Assembly (NCBI GenBank): GCA_951217055.1
Contig: OX578276.1
Coordinates: 73,780,644 to 73,844,643, forward strand
Length of the DNA stretch: 64,000 nucleotides
Direction: 5' to 3'
Source of the DNA: Gerris lacustris
Lineage: Eukaryota; Arthropoda; Insecta; Hemiptera; Gerridae
In this document: positions 23,660 through 35,589 of the stretch, one piece after another
Position numbering within the stretch: the first letter of the stretch is position 1
Layout: each line of letters opens with the position of its first letter
Position numbers and translations under genes: made by a program
The notes under the pieces: model-generated
The model's input: only the letters and a program-made list of their open reading frames with translations
The model's database searches: none
Told to the model about the DNA's origin: nothing

Positions 23660-24691
23660 TAGTTAAGTTTTCATTCATCAAGCTATATCCTCAAAATTTT
23701 AGCAATGCATGATGATCGGTTACCTGTCACATGCCTTAAAATTCTGTACGACCTCGACACTAAACCTTGTAACATCCCCTCATTTAACTGGGTTACACAG
23801 TTTAAGCAGTTTTTAGGCCCTACCGGATTCTCTGGAGATTTCACCCTTGATTATAATTTATTTAACTCAGCATCCAATAGTTTAATCTCACAGCTTGAGA
23901 ATCATTTACTCTCTTCTGACATCCATCGTATCCTCAACAGCCAGCACTCGCCTCTTTTCCGTTTTGTGACTTCTTTCCCAATCCTAGCGGAAGGTTACCT
24001 TCAGTCAACGATTTCTTTCTCTTCAAAGAGATTAATCAGTCAAGCTAGACTATCTAGTGCCTCTCAAACATATTTCTACCATCAAAAACAACCCCATGTA
24101 ATTTTTGACAAGGTAGTTTGTCCTGCTTGCCTAAATGACTTGGAATCCCTTCAACACTTTCTTCTTTCCTGTTCAGCATACTCTTCCCCTAGAAAGAAAT
24201 ATCTCTTACCTTATTCGAACCTTTCTCTCACAGATATACTTTACGACCCTGATGATCTAAAAGCAGCGGCTATATCTACATTTATCTCTGCAGCTCTGTC
24301 TATCCGTCATAAAATTTTATCCTAACGCACCTACTTTTCTTCCCTCTCCTTTTTATGAAGCTTTATATCTTTTACTCCCTATACATATCTCCTATGTTTA
24401 TGGCACCCCATGCATTATTTTTACCACAAATAAAGTTAAGCAAAAATAAATAATAATAAAAAAATAATAATAATAAATAAATAAATAAAGAAGTAAATAA
24501 GTAAATAATGAGTATCAAGATATATTTAATTTTGTTATCCTATGATTTATATTTTTATGTGTGAAGTGTTTTGTATTTTAATTTCCAATTTGTTTTTCTC
24601 TCTCTGTACTATTTAAACTTATATGTACATTTGTATACCCCTTTGCAGGGAAACTTTGTTTCTATAAGCAAATAAAGATTATTATTATAAG
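23660..24691 (+). mobile_element. 5'-truncated LINE (I/Jockey-like group), 3' end
   Basis: Contains the C-terminal part of an RT protein (separate entry), a 3' UTR with an internal (TAA)n-like stretch (24445-24510), and a terminus CAAATAAAGATTATTATTAT near 24671-24690, a usual LINE 3' end with simple-repeat tail. The coding part aligns with the C-terminal half of the LINE at 57.1-59.4 kb, so both belong to one lineage. Confidence 0.75.
23705..24325 (+). pseudogene. LINE reverse transcriptase C-terminal domain with CCHC knuckle (206 aa, truncated)
   Basis: A 206-residue open frame. The frame is open to about 23663, so the methionine is not a natural start. At residues 138-154 it has CPAC..LESLQHFLLSC, the CX2C-X(9)-H-X4-C zinc-knuckle arrangement found after the RT in I/Jockey-type LINEs. 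The same module with C-P-I-C and GHIFLRC occurs in the LINE at 58350-59270, and residues such as the FNWVTQFKQFL segment correspond to YNWVYQVKQLL there. The RT catalytic domain is missing because of 5' truncation, so the copy is dead although this frame is unbroken. Normally such proteins bind element RNA and prime cDNA on nicked chromosomal DNA. Confidence 0.8.
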
Positions 24692-25640
24692 TTTTCATTC
24701 ATGGGGGAAAATATTATTTATTTAAAAAACATTGTTAACTTGTTGCGAGTTACGTGATACAATGTTTCATAAGAATGATAAGATGCAGTACAAATATAAA
24801 AAGTGTATTTAAAGAGCAAAAATTCGAAATTGTCTTCTCAGAGGTATAATACGAAAAACCAGGCAAACAAATGAATCACTACGCTTAGGGAGATTTGTCC
24901 GTCTACTGTGTATATTATATAAATTATAGGCCATTTCTTAATTAAATTTACTTTGCGTTATAATATGAAGAGTTCATAGGAAGAATAACCCAACCATAAA
25001 TATAATTGCAATTATTTTTCCCGAAGATTAGGGTAACATATATTAACTGTCAACATATTATTTAAAAATATATATGTGTATAATTACTTGAGAAGTAAAT
25101 TTAGAAATAAATAAATCTTAGTTGTTATTTATAAATAACCTTTCGTAAAGATAAGTCCACTAACCTCTCCTCGAAGATTATACTTCTTTTTATTTATTTA
25201 TTTTGTTTTTTAAGTTGCTTTACATCCCGATCAAAACGACGTTAGTTTATTATTAGAGGATTGGTCTCTTCAAAATTCTCGCAAAGTTTCAGACAGTACG
25301 CTGACGTTTATCGTTCCCACGATATCCGTTATCTTTCGACACAAGAAAGAGGAAGAAAGAGTTCGAATAAAAATTACGACAGCCGGAATATTGATAGAGT
25401 GTGAAAACAAGCGTCAAAACCCTAGTGGAAGATTCATCAATCAAAGTCACCAGAACGTCAATAAAAGGGTCATTAAGCCAGAAGGGGAATATTTTCTCAA
25501 CGTGTTGGGTTAACACGAATAATTTTAATTATTATTTTCCATTTGAAGTCAGCTGAAATTGTAAATTATAAATTACGAGGGTTCTTTATCGTGATAGGTG
25601 ATTAAACCAAAAAGGCTGTTTCGGTATAGACTATTTCTTT
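24692..25640. other. Non-coding stretch
   Basis: AT-rich. A 75-codon minus frame at 25289-25516 lies in slightly GC-richer DNA but resembles nothing I know. No repeat ends identified. Confidence 0.4.
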
Positions 25641-25644
25641 TTTC

Positions 25645-26270
25645 CTATCGAGCTTACCGAAGGTAACGAAAGCTATCTATTTCTTCTGAAGAAAGATAAT
25701 ATTAAAGGCCCGAATTCAAAAATCCGTTTAACACACAGGGAAAATTTTGGTCTCGTATCACAGTTTGTCGGTCGGTCCACAATTTTTGAGAAACAATAAA
25801 TCTTTAAAAATACTCTTCCGATTTTAATTAAATTTAGGTGGAAGGTCTAAATGAGTTCATTGTTGGTCCCATATAAGTTTAAACTTTCTGTGCCCATTGG
25901 TTCCACATACGCATGAAGTATTTTTAATAACACATATATTGCTTTTGAGCTACCCGAAGGCAACGGAAGCTAAATAATCGTTCTGAAGAACGAATATTTT
26001 ATGTGCCTCCGATTTAAAAAATTTCAAGTCAGAGATTCGTTCCAGAAATACGGGTACATTTTTGGTAATCCTGTCAGTCTGTTGTTTAATTTCTGCGAGC
26101 CAAAATCACCCAAAAACCTATTTCCAATTTTAATGAAATATGGGAGGTAGGTCATTATTCTTAGGTCCTTTTTATCCGTTTTTTTGACATAATTTAAGAA
26201 GGTCAACAACCCAGAGGTCAATTTACCTCTGGGAATGATTTTTTCTCAATGTGTACGCTAACTGACATCG
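25645..26270 (-). repeat. Two family A copies in tandem
   Basis: Two units start on the plus strand with the family end: CGAGCTTACCGAAGGTAACG at about 25648 and GAGCTACCCGAAGGCAACGG at about 25947. Both are followed by CTTCTGAAGAA or GTTCTGAAGAA, a CCGAATTCAAAAATCC or CCGATTTAAAAAATTT block, then GGTCGGTCC or CAGTCTG and CCGATTTTAATTAAATTTAG-like sequence. Each unit is about 300 bp, both in the same orientation. Confidence 0.6.
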
Positions 26271-26754
26271 ATATCGGGTAAAAAAGTTTAGTCTTCAAGC
26301 ACATAATACAGATGGCAGTTTAGAGAGATATATATTTTAAAATAAGTACCTAAATTCACTAGTGGCTAACTCGTCCATCTAACTCAAGTAAACATACCTA
26401 AAAACATCTTTGATGAGGAGAATTTATAATTGTCTATATTTTTGGTAATGACTGTGCTTTAGAATTTATGTATTTAAACATAAATGTATTACTCACAAGA
26501 GTTAGAACTAACTATGCAGTTTGTATAAATTTAAAATGGAGGTGAATGAGAAGCAGAGAAAATTGAGGACTGAGGACCCTTTATAGAAACCTCATCAATA
26601 AAATAAAGGCGGGGGAAACCTTTAAATAAGAGAAGCCCCATAACGAAGATTCTGAGACACTACCCAGACTTTTGTAATTTTATCAAAGACTATAAATATT
26701 ATCTAGGCTTTCCGTCGCCCATGCGCTGGCGCTGTTGGTCTCTCGCACCGTTTA

Positions 26755-27125
26755 GATAAAGCTATTTTCTCAGGAACTAGATTTTGTACGGGAAAACGAC
26801 TTATATGGTTAGATTCGTATTGGGATTTCGAATTTTTTAATTAAAATTTTCCGAAACGTTTTTAAGAAATAATTTATTTAGAGTTTTTGTGGAGTAGAGC
26901 TCCAAATTCGCGCTCAAATCTCGGGGTCTAATTTTTTTAAACATATATTACATTCAAATTTCATAGAAATCACATTAACATAGACTTCACGTGTCTTCAC
27001 TGACCACAGAGGGAAATTTAATAAAAACAATTTTTTTGGACTCAAGCACCTTAAAAAGTGTAAATACATCAATATCAATATGTCAGAATTGAATTTTAAC
27101 GCCATCTCAATACCTTCTCCCTAAA
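26755..27125 (+). repeat. Family C copy
   Basis: GCTATTTTCTCAGGAACTAG, GGGAAAACGACTTATATGGT, GAATTTTTTAATTAAAAT, AAGAAATAATTTATTTAGAG, GAGCTCCAAATTCG and a CACCTTAAAAAGTGTAAATAC right part. The CGCTGTTGGTCTCTCGCACCG stretch at about 26728-26748 stands where longer copies carry the tRNA-like block. Confidence 0.55.
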
Positions 27126-28485
27126 TATAATACGAATATGGGTGTAAGTAAAATAAGGAAAAATTTAGTTATAATTAAAATAGTGGAATTACCAACGTTT
27201 CAGTATAATATAACTTTTAAATGAAGAAATTAAATTTATTTGTTAAAACATTAATAAATTATTTTGTTTTATTAATAAGGTAAAATTTGATAATAATCTA
27301 TTAATTATTAAATTTTACCTTATTAAATAGAAAAAGATTTCTTAACTATTAAGCAAATATGAACAATATAAACAGCTTCTTTGTGTTATAAAAAATAAAA
27401 ATAAACTATCAATAACAATTAATAAATTCAATCAATTAAAACTTTGGCCTGATGAAATAACTAAAATTATATCAGTATATCCTGTAAATCTTTTAACTTT
27501 TTCTGCGAACCGCTATTGTTTCATAGTTTGGATAACCCTGAAGAGAATAATGAAAAGGACAATGTGAGACAGTGAGCCTTCCAGTAAAATTAACCAAAAA
27601 ATATAAAAATATTTTCTGACTTTGTTGCCAACGACACGGCAACATTTTATTTTTAAAAAAGATCTTAATATAAACCATAAGGAAAATATTAAATTAATAA
27701 CAACAAAGTGTTTAAACTTTTTGTGCTGCTTAGTTGCCAAGTCAGAAAATGTTTTTAAAGTTAAACGTATAGTGTAGAGTGATTTGGGAAGGAAAATATT
27801 TGAGTTTGTGAGGGACAGAGAATATAGAGAGGGGGAAAGACAAACAATATCAAGTTAGCGATGTAGTGGATAAATTAGATCTAGTAGAACTTACTTGGGG
27901 AAAACAGTGGGAGACTTTGCTAAATCTATGATCTCACAACTTTTTACGCGAGACTTAGACTTAACTTATTTTTTTTAACAAGTATTTATGTTGGGATTTG
28001 TATTATATAAAATAACTTGCCGCAATGAATTGAAAACAAAAATAAAATGTTAACATTTAGTAATAATTATGCGCCCTTGAGAAGAAGTCGCGTCTCACCA
28101 GTGCGCTGCGACTCACACTTAGACACTTAGAAAACCACTGGGTTTGAACAATTGATACATTTTGTACATTATTATTCTAGTAAGAAAAAAGTAATCATAG
28201 AAATAAATATAAAACCTTTTGACAACTTTATCACCCCCTAAACCGGCACACGTGGCGGGCTCTAACACTAACAGCGAACAGTCGTGACCGCATACCAATT
28301 AATGGTTTTGCAGTTTAGCAATCACCAAAAGCAATTTAAATGCTAACAAGTGTCTAAACTTAATGATAGCATTCGGACTAACAGTGATCGAAGCTTCTCA
28401 TGAAACCATAATGAAACTAACTAACGAATACCGGGGGCCAACCAGGAGCAGTTCGTGGGCCTAGGCCTGCCCAAGGGCTTATACA
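27125..28485. other. Non-coding stretch with an inverted repeat and GC-richer patches
   Basis: Holds an inverted repeat at 27268-27327 (AATAAGGTAAAATTT against AAATTTTACCTTATT). Two GC-richer patches, near 28070-28130 (GAAGTCGCGTCTCACC) and 28235-28290 plus 28430-28480, have no identified frame. They look like worn element pieces. Confidence 0.4.
27268..27327. repeat. AT-rich inverted repeat
   Basis: TTATTAATAAGGTAAAATTT and AAATTTTACCTTATTAAAT flank about 20 nt and can form a long hairpin. It may be a tiny foldback element. Confidence 0.6.
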
Positions 28486-29214
<729 letters not shown>

Positions 29215-29372
29215 GTAATGGATGACACGGAGTTAGTGTCATTCCATCGGTTATAAACCATTAAATTCATTACATGCGCAACGAGTTAGTCACCACTTTA
29301 CAAAAGCAGCAACCAATTTATATAGCGATGCTGGGAGAAAACTGCGCAGCAGAGCTCGGAACCTTGCTCTGT

Positions 29373-29402
29373 GGTCGCCCATCCAAGTTATGACCATGCT
29401 CG
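29373..29402 (-). repeat. 5S rRNA-like fragment
   Basis: On the minus strand CGAGCATGGTCATAACTTGG followed by ATGGGCGACC resembles the 3' half of 5S rRNA (..GGTTAGTACTTGGATGGGNGACC). Only about 30 nt match, so it is not a functional 5S gene; a 5S-derived SINE or LINE-associated piece is more likely. Confidence 0.4.
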
Positions 29403-29659
29403 AGCTGTTCTTTATTGATAGGAGATTCAACTCTCTAATAAGAGCTATCGCGGCCCTCTCTATAATATAACGTAAAAATAAATCTACAACTGCATATTGA
29501 ATTGATGAAAATGTGTTTTAATAAATAGTTGCTAAGCTTGTACAATATAAGTATTTGGATGTCCGCATGCACTTAAGTTTGGATGATCCAGTACGCTTGG
29601 CAGGCAAAAGACCTGTTAAAGTTAAATAAATAAATTGAGTACTTGTCGGAGTAGGCACA

Positions 29660-30020
29660 CGAGTTATTCGCGGCTATAGCTATGCTAAATGGAGTTCTGT
29701 GGAGTAGATCGATGGAAAGGAGCTCAAAAAACGAATCTAACCTATTCTTGAGAGAGATTTAATCTACGGAGCAAAAGTGTGGACACTAAGGAAACGACAG
29801 AAGGACCGAATTGGTTCTATGGAGATGGATGGGTTTAGAAGTAGTGCACAAATATCCTGGTAAGAAAGGTTGAGCAATGAGGAGATTCGGCGGCAGAAGG
29901 GAACGGTGATAGTAAGGATTGAGGATCGAGCACTCCGATGCTACGGTCATGTAAGAAGGATTGAAGTGAAGCACGAGGAGAGCTGGTGCGGTCTCCGCTC
30001 GGCAGGGCGAAGAGAGCATA
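29660..30020 (+). pseudogene. LINE ORF2 C-terminal fragment
   Basis: One plus frame reads LIYGAKVWTLRKRQKDRI, then SMEMDGFRSSAQIS, a stop, then RLSNEEIRRQK, VIVRIEDRALRCYGHVRRIE. This is the familiar end of endonuclease/RT proteins of RTE-like and related LINEs (YGAETWTL.., EDRRLRWYGHVRRM). Residues 775-845 of the intact protein at 60910-63645 hold the equivalent segment (YACETWVTS.., RKWQWSGHIAR) but differ enough to mean another family. Truncated and interrupted. Confidence 0.75.
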
Positions 30021-30043
30021 GTTAAGTATTTAGGTATTGAAGC

Positions 30044-30115
30044 CACTTAAAATAAACATAAGCAAAACACTTTCCAAACAGAAAACAATGTTTTACAAGC
30101 ATATATACAACAAAA
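30044..30115 (-). repeat. Possible gypsy LTR remnant, downstream copy
   Basis: CACTTAAAATAAACATAAGC.., CAAACAGAAAACAATG.. and ATATACAACAAAAA match 33088-33182 in the same orientation; the latter has a 20-bp insertion. The two copies bracket the gypsy coding remnant, as LTR pieces would. Confidence 0.45.
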
Positions 30116-30167
30116 ATCGGGTACGGGGTACCTCGGAACTTTTCCTCACTTCAGAGGAAGCAGCATT

Positions 30168-30196
30168 GGACTTGGTCAGTACTTGCATGGGTGACC
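30168..30196 (+). repeat. 5S rRNA-like fragment
   Basis: GGACTTGGTCAGTACTTGCA then TGGGTGACC matches the 5S rRNA 3'-half signature. Only this short block matches. Confidence 0.4.
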
Positions 30197-30439
30197 GTTC
30201 TGAACTAACTGATTTATTACCATTCTTAAAAAAAAAACCTTACTTTTAATACCTATATTTTATTTAATTATTTGAAGTTTGGCGGTATTTTGACACATGT
30301 AAACAAACTTTGACGTCATCAAAATTATCGCACAAATAAATAATTATAATCTTAATTTGTTTAATGTTGTTAGAAGCCTTAAGTCTAATATTATCTAAAT
30401 TTGCTTGATTTGTGTTATTAATGCAATCTAAATATGGTC

Positions 30440-31240
30440 TGAGACGATCAGGTATTTAACCAGTTTGGTCTATACTAAATAATAACCTACTAAGCATAGT
30501 TTGTATATAACGATTAATAGTATTATTTAAAGAAAATTCAATAATGCCAAGTACAAAGTCCCACTGACCAGGTGTTTCACTTAGCTTTACCAACATAAGT
30601 GTGAGAGATCGATTGATTCTCTCTATTTGACCATTTGCTCTTGGAGTACCCGTGGCATTCAATAAATGCTTAACATTATAGTCATTAAGAAAATCTTTGA
30701 AAGAATTAGATGTAAAGGCAGCACCTCAGTCTGAAATATTTTTTTAGGGACAGAATAAGAAGTGAAATAACTCTTAAGACAGTTAATGGAGTCCTTGCTA
30801 GAGGTGATTTTAGAAGCATATAACTTCACAAATTTTGAGAATGAATCAATAACTAGGAAAATATACTGTTTTTTCCTAAATGTTTTAGGCAAAGGGCCAT
30901 AGAAATCAATATGAACACATTGAAAGGGACTCTTACCTTTAGGTATAGAATGTAGGAACCCTTTTGACTTACCAGCAGGGTTATACATACATTTTAGGCA
31001 GTTACTGATATACAAAATTACTTCGGAATTTAATGAAGGGAACCACTAAGATCTCAAAATCAGTTCTGTAGTCTTATCTACACCTACATAACTAAAATTA
31101 TCATGATAAGTTTGAATTATGTTGTTTTGCATTGATTTAAGAACATAAAAGAATAGCTATCGTTTGATTTTCTATAAACTAGACACTAGACCATTAATTC
31201 ATATAAAGCACATGTTCTGATTTTTCTAACTCATTTCTAA
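30440..31240 (-). pseudogene. Ty3/gypsy integrase remnant
   Basis: The minus strand encodes a zinc-finger trace (CLKC before KGKSPFQCVHIDFYGPLPKT), the integrase core start with DSFSKFVKLY, and the TPRANGQIERINRSL / WDFVLGIIEFSLNNTI block that carries the catalytic glutamate region. A stop or frame change separates these at about 30700-30660. In an active element the enzyme inserts the cDNA copy into the genome. It follows RNase H in the normal pol order. Confidence 0.85.
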
Positions 31241-31262
31241 TTTGTAAAATTTTTAAATTTTG

Positions 31263-32110
31263 TTATTGTTTAATAGCCAAAGTCTGCTCAAAAGTATTAT
31301 CAGTTAAAATTAAAATATTATAAGCTCTACTTAAAGCATTGACATGTTGCATATTGGTGTTCTTTCTATGCTCAAAAGAAAAATCAGAATTTTGAAAATA
31401 AAGAGCCCACCTAGCAATTCTGGGATTAACATCTTTCTTTCGTAGGGTCAAGTTCAAGCTAATACAATCAGTATATACTTTTTGAATTTAATTCCTTTTA
31501 AAACATTTTCAAATCTTTTCAAAGAATATATAATAGATTAACATTCTAATTCAAAACTATGGTAACGTGATTCTACATTTGTACTTCTCTTACTGAAATA
31601 AAAAAACAGGGTGCAATTTATGATCACTTTGTTTTTGAAATATAGTTGCTCCAAAACCAAGAGAAGAAGCATCACAGTGAAGCTCAGTCTCAGCTCTAGG
31701 TGAATAAAGTGCTAAAATAGGAGGGATGCAAGAAGATTTTTAATTGTTCAAAACACTTTAACTCAGCTTCAGCAAATGTGAATTTCCAATCTTTTTTAAG
31801 TAAATCATACAATGGTTTTGCTGTAATAGAAAAATGTTGAACATATCTACGAAAGTATGATGTTAAACCTACGAAATGCTGAACATCATGGACAGACTTA
31901 GGTATGGGATATTTAGTTACTGCTTCTAAATTTTTAGGGTCGGGGATATCCCTGAAGCTGAAACCGTATAACCTAAATAACAGATTTCAGTAAGTAAAAA
32001 GTAACACTTATCAAATCTCAATTCTAAACAATTATCTACTTAAGCTATTAATACCAATTTTAAAATTTCTAAATTTCCAGTGATGGTATCTGTCACCCAG
32101 ATAATATCGT
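31263..32110 (-). pseudogene. Ty3/gypsy RT/RNase H remnant
   Basis: In minus-strand order: a KIDDIIWVT box (equivalent of YVDD, first residue changed) near 32100, NLEILK..LELRFDKCYFL, EICYLGYTVS, then the RT thumb HFVGLTSYFRRYV near 31860 and LLKKDWKFTF. RNase H follows with LHCDASSLGFGATIF near 31680 and NPRIARWALYFQNSDFSFEH / HVNALSRA near 31420-31340. Several frameshifts and stops. The fingers and most of the palm are deleted. Confidence 0.85.
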
Positions 32111-32559
32111 CAATTTTATTTCAGATAATATCGTTCAATTTGTTCAAAATTTTATTTTTTAGTCATTCATCAGTTATTTCTTTTACTTTTGTTTATTCCA
32201 TAAAAGATAGTCGACGCGGTTTGAAACTAAATAGTTTCTCTTCCTTCAATGTAACATTTATTACCTAATAAGTAATATTTATTACTTTTTAATTTATTTT
32301 AGGCTCGTCCGGTTTCACAACATTTAAATACAATTCAGATATAATGCCACTAACTTCATTTTCATACCTATCGAGTACATTAATATCCAAGTTTGAATAA
32401 GAAGAATGATTTAAATCAATTAAAAATATATAATATCATCAATAGTGGCTTGATTAATCTGTTTAGTAATAATTACAGTATCAGACAATTTAATTTCTAT
32501 ATCAGGATAGTTGAACATATTTCTACCTAATATATAGTCAAAAGCCATTGTTTTATCAA

Positions 32560-32880
32560 AAACAACATTAAATTTTCAATTAAATTCTATAACTTGAATG
32601 TACACCATATGTGTAAACAACCCAGTGATGATTAGCTTCGAATTATTTATACCAACATAAGATTCGTTAGAGTCTGGTGAAGGTGACATTAGGGCCAAAG
32701 GCACGAGCTTCTGTTTCAAAAAAGAAATTGGACTGCCAGAGTCCAAAACCGCCATCCAAGTACGTATAGACTCAAGGACGTATAGACCCAGAGTGACTGT
32801 GTAAGGTGAGCAAAATGTAGCACTGGTGACAGATTTATTGACAAAATGCACTTTGTCATCACGAGATTTGTCCTGGTCCT
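32560..32880 (-). pseudogene. Ty3/gypsy protease remnant
   Basis: A 91-codon minus frame contains AVLDSGSPISFLKQ, the aspartic protease catalytic D-S-G triad with typical flanks, followed by YVGINNSKLIITGLF, a conserved later strand of such proteases. It sits between the gag zinc knuckle and the RT remnant, the normal order. In an active element it would cut the Gag-Pol polyprotein. Confidence 0.75.
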
Positions 32881-32899
32881 AATGTTCTTTACTCGAGCA

Positions 32900-33020
32900 T
32901 GACTTATTTAATGTTCTATTAGGACACTGATCTTTAGATGCACAAACATACTTCAACATCAACATACTTTAGTATGTTGAGACCAATGACAGCCGAAACA
33001 ACGCTTACTGTTAACAAAAG
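32900..33020 (-). pseudogene. Ty3/gypsy gag zinc-knuckle remnant
   Basis: The minus strand reads KRCFGCHWSQHTKVC, a CX2CX4HX3C knuckle one residue shorter in the last spacing than the usual CX2CX4HX4C. Stops follow. The rest of gag was not found, so upstream sequence is lost or very diverged. Confidence 0.6.
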
Positions 33021-33087
33021 AAATCCGAAAAAAGGATTTTTTTTAATCCGATTTTATCATTCGAATCCTACTTCTGAATCTGCAGGC

Positions 33088-33190
33088 ACTTAAAATAAAC
33101 AAAAGCAAAACATTTTTCAAACAGAAAATAATGTTTTAATCACAAAAGCAAATCAATAGAACAGCACATATACAACAAAAAGGGGAAAAG
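33088..33190 (-). repeat. Possible gypsy LTR remnant, upstream copy
   Basis: Counterpart of 30044-30115. LTR edges (TG..CA) and primer-binding site were not resolved. A GC-richer segment with GATCTGGCGGGAGGCGCC follows at 33230-33295. Confidence 0.45.
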
Positions 33191-34855
33191 CATGCAACAA
33201 GTACAACGAATGAGAAGATAATAATGATGGCGGAACCTATTTGGGGGAAAGATCTGGCGGGAGGCGCCAAACATTGGCTGGAAGCTGGAAGATACAATTT
33301 AAAATAAATAAAAACTGCAGCAGTATAGAGTTAGGTAACAATTTTAATACTTCTTTTAATCTAGTGATTATATACTGTCAATTTTAATTAAAACCAAAAA
33401 TTTAATTTAAAAAAATGAATATCAATATAGTAAGAATAACATATACATAGTTTTGGCTGTCCCATTTGATATTTGAACGTTTAAAAACCTCCGTGGCATT
33501 AAAAACCTGAATTTTAAATAAAAAACCATTTACTTGAAAAAAAAGCCAAATTCTACATACCGAATACTGCATTCTTTCTCCAATAGATTTTCCATCCTGA
33601 AAATGTAAAAAATAAACAATGATGAAATAATTGCTTTTAAGATGTCCTATTTGCAGTTCCTAGTTTTATACATGGATTAGTTGGATTTCAACATTAATTG
33701 AATGCCTTACTCAGACATTAAAAACTAATTAAGTTATTCAAAGATTGTCATTAATTGTAATTAAAAGTGGCATTAGTCATTTCATCACACATCAATTTCT
33801 GGTAGAAGGAGAATAATAAAAAAATAAATATAAATTAAAGAAAAGAAACTGTTGAAACTAATTATATTTTCATGATAAAAGGGGAGAAGGATAGGTTTTC
33901 GTGGGTTTCAGGAAGTGATTATTAATTAAAAAGATGTTCGGACCCCACCCAGAGTGCCGAAAGACTAAATGATGAGGTAGGTTAAGAAAAGCCATAATCC
34001 TTACCCTGCTTATTTATTTTTCTCAGAATAATTTCTCCACCTCTTTTAAATTCAAATTTATTTTCCTTTAGCTGTTTTTTTAATTAAAACAAAATATTAG
34101 TTATATTTTAATTATTTCGTTATACAGTAGTAACAATAGAAGTTATAACAACTATCAAAGTGTTACAAGCATAATTTAATTAACTAAAGTCAAAAGTGAA
34201 AAAAGTCCTAGTGACGAAACTTTCTGTAAAAAATTCTTTAGAGGTAAATGACATAAAAGGGGTGTAATTGTAAAATATTTTTACAAGTAGAAAAAAGTGT
34301 GTAAAACAGCGTTTTCAAGAAAATGGGCAAGTAAAACCTTGTAAAGCGCAAATACAGGAGGCGATATGAAGCACCCTTGAATGACTCCTAACAAAACTCT
34401 TCCCCTCGAGTAGTCAGGCGAGTTGAAGATAAAAGCATGGTAGAAGCCTTCCTCTTTTTTTCCTTCCCAGTCAAAAATTCTTTAAAGCACCGAGATAAGG
34501 CACTCACTACTTCGTTTTCTTACAATATACATTTTTCCCCTCATAACCCACTTTCTTTTAGTAAATAGAAGAGATTTTGTTTATCGTTTGCATAGGAACA
34601 CTCTAACACACTGTTAAGCCCTCTTATCAGCGTTACTGTTTTAAGAAACAGCTACTTGTCCTTAAAACCTTTTCCATACTTTTTTATACTTCTAGTAGTT
34701 TTCAAAACATGTATAATCTTCTTAATTTTTTTTTAAGCTTTGGGAGTCTGGAATTTTTGTCTGGCAAATACTGTTCAAATATAAATCTTTTGATAATATA
34801 TAACGAGACCTTTTTTGCTGGGTTAACACATATTTTTCTGTTTTACATTACAATA
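33191..34855. other. Non-coding stretch
   Basis: AT-rich, with no recognisable gene or element ends apart from the short GC-richer piece at 33230-33295. Confidence 0.45.
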
Positions 34856-34914
34856 CATGGGCGTATACAGAGGGGGGCAAGGGGGGGGGGCAGCCGCCCC
34901 CCTTCCAAGATGGT

Positions 34915-35280
34915 CCAAAAAATTGGTCTGATAAATCAAACAAAACTTTCTCAATTATTGATGCTGTATTTAAATTCCATAATATCTCCTTTAATTGATT
35001 TATTTTTAAACATACTTAAAACTGATCAATAGGCGTGGTTGCTTTCTTTTTTCTTTCCATTTTCAAGAAAAACAAATTTATTTGCATCAATATCTCGAAA
35101 ACTAGATTTTTCCCGGGAAAAATCTAGTTTTCATGAGAGTTTTTATGGGTAATCCCAAATTTAAATCTTGAGTTTGCCTCAGGATATGATTTTTCTGAAT
35201 ATTTTAACCAAATTTCATCTAAAATGTGTTATTAGTTTAAGACCTGCAACCTTTATTTGGAACTTAAGGATAGGATTCTA
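34915..35280 (+). repeat. Family C subfamily copy nested in the hAT element
   Basis: TTGGTCTGATAAATCAAACA, AAACTTTCTCAATTATTGAT, CATAATATCTCCTTTAATTG, TCTCGAAAACTAGATTTTTC and TTTGCCTCAGGATATGATTT. The TCTGATAAATC..AAAACTTTCTCA start recurs at 4440-4475. This copy splits or replaced the transposase N-terminus. Confidence 0.5.
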
Positions 35281-35589
35281 ATCTATTCAATGAGACAAAC
35301 GTTTTTTCAAGCGGCACTCGATATAATTAGCGCCTAATCGTCTTGCTTGTGACAATATGAGTTTTCTGTAACAGTCTCATCCCTCTCGCCTTATTTCATG
35401 ATACTGCGGGAATATTCCAGAATCCAGAAGCGCTATTTACCATGTATTATGTTTGGTTGGAGTCAGTGCAATTATTACTTTTGAAGTGGCCCGAGTAGAG
35501 AAAATCTGTTTATTGCCATCTATACCTTTCCTTGTTTCTTCTATACCGTTCTCAATTTTTTTTTTTTTTTTTGCATTTCCATTTTCAGC

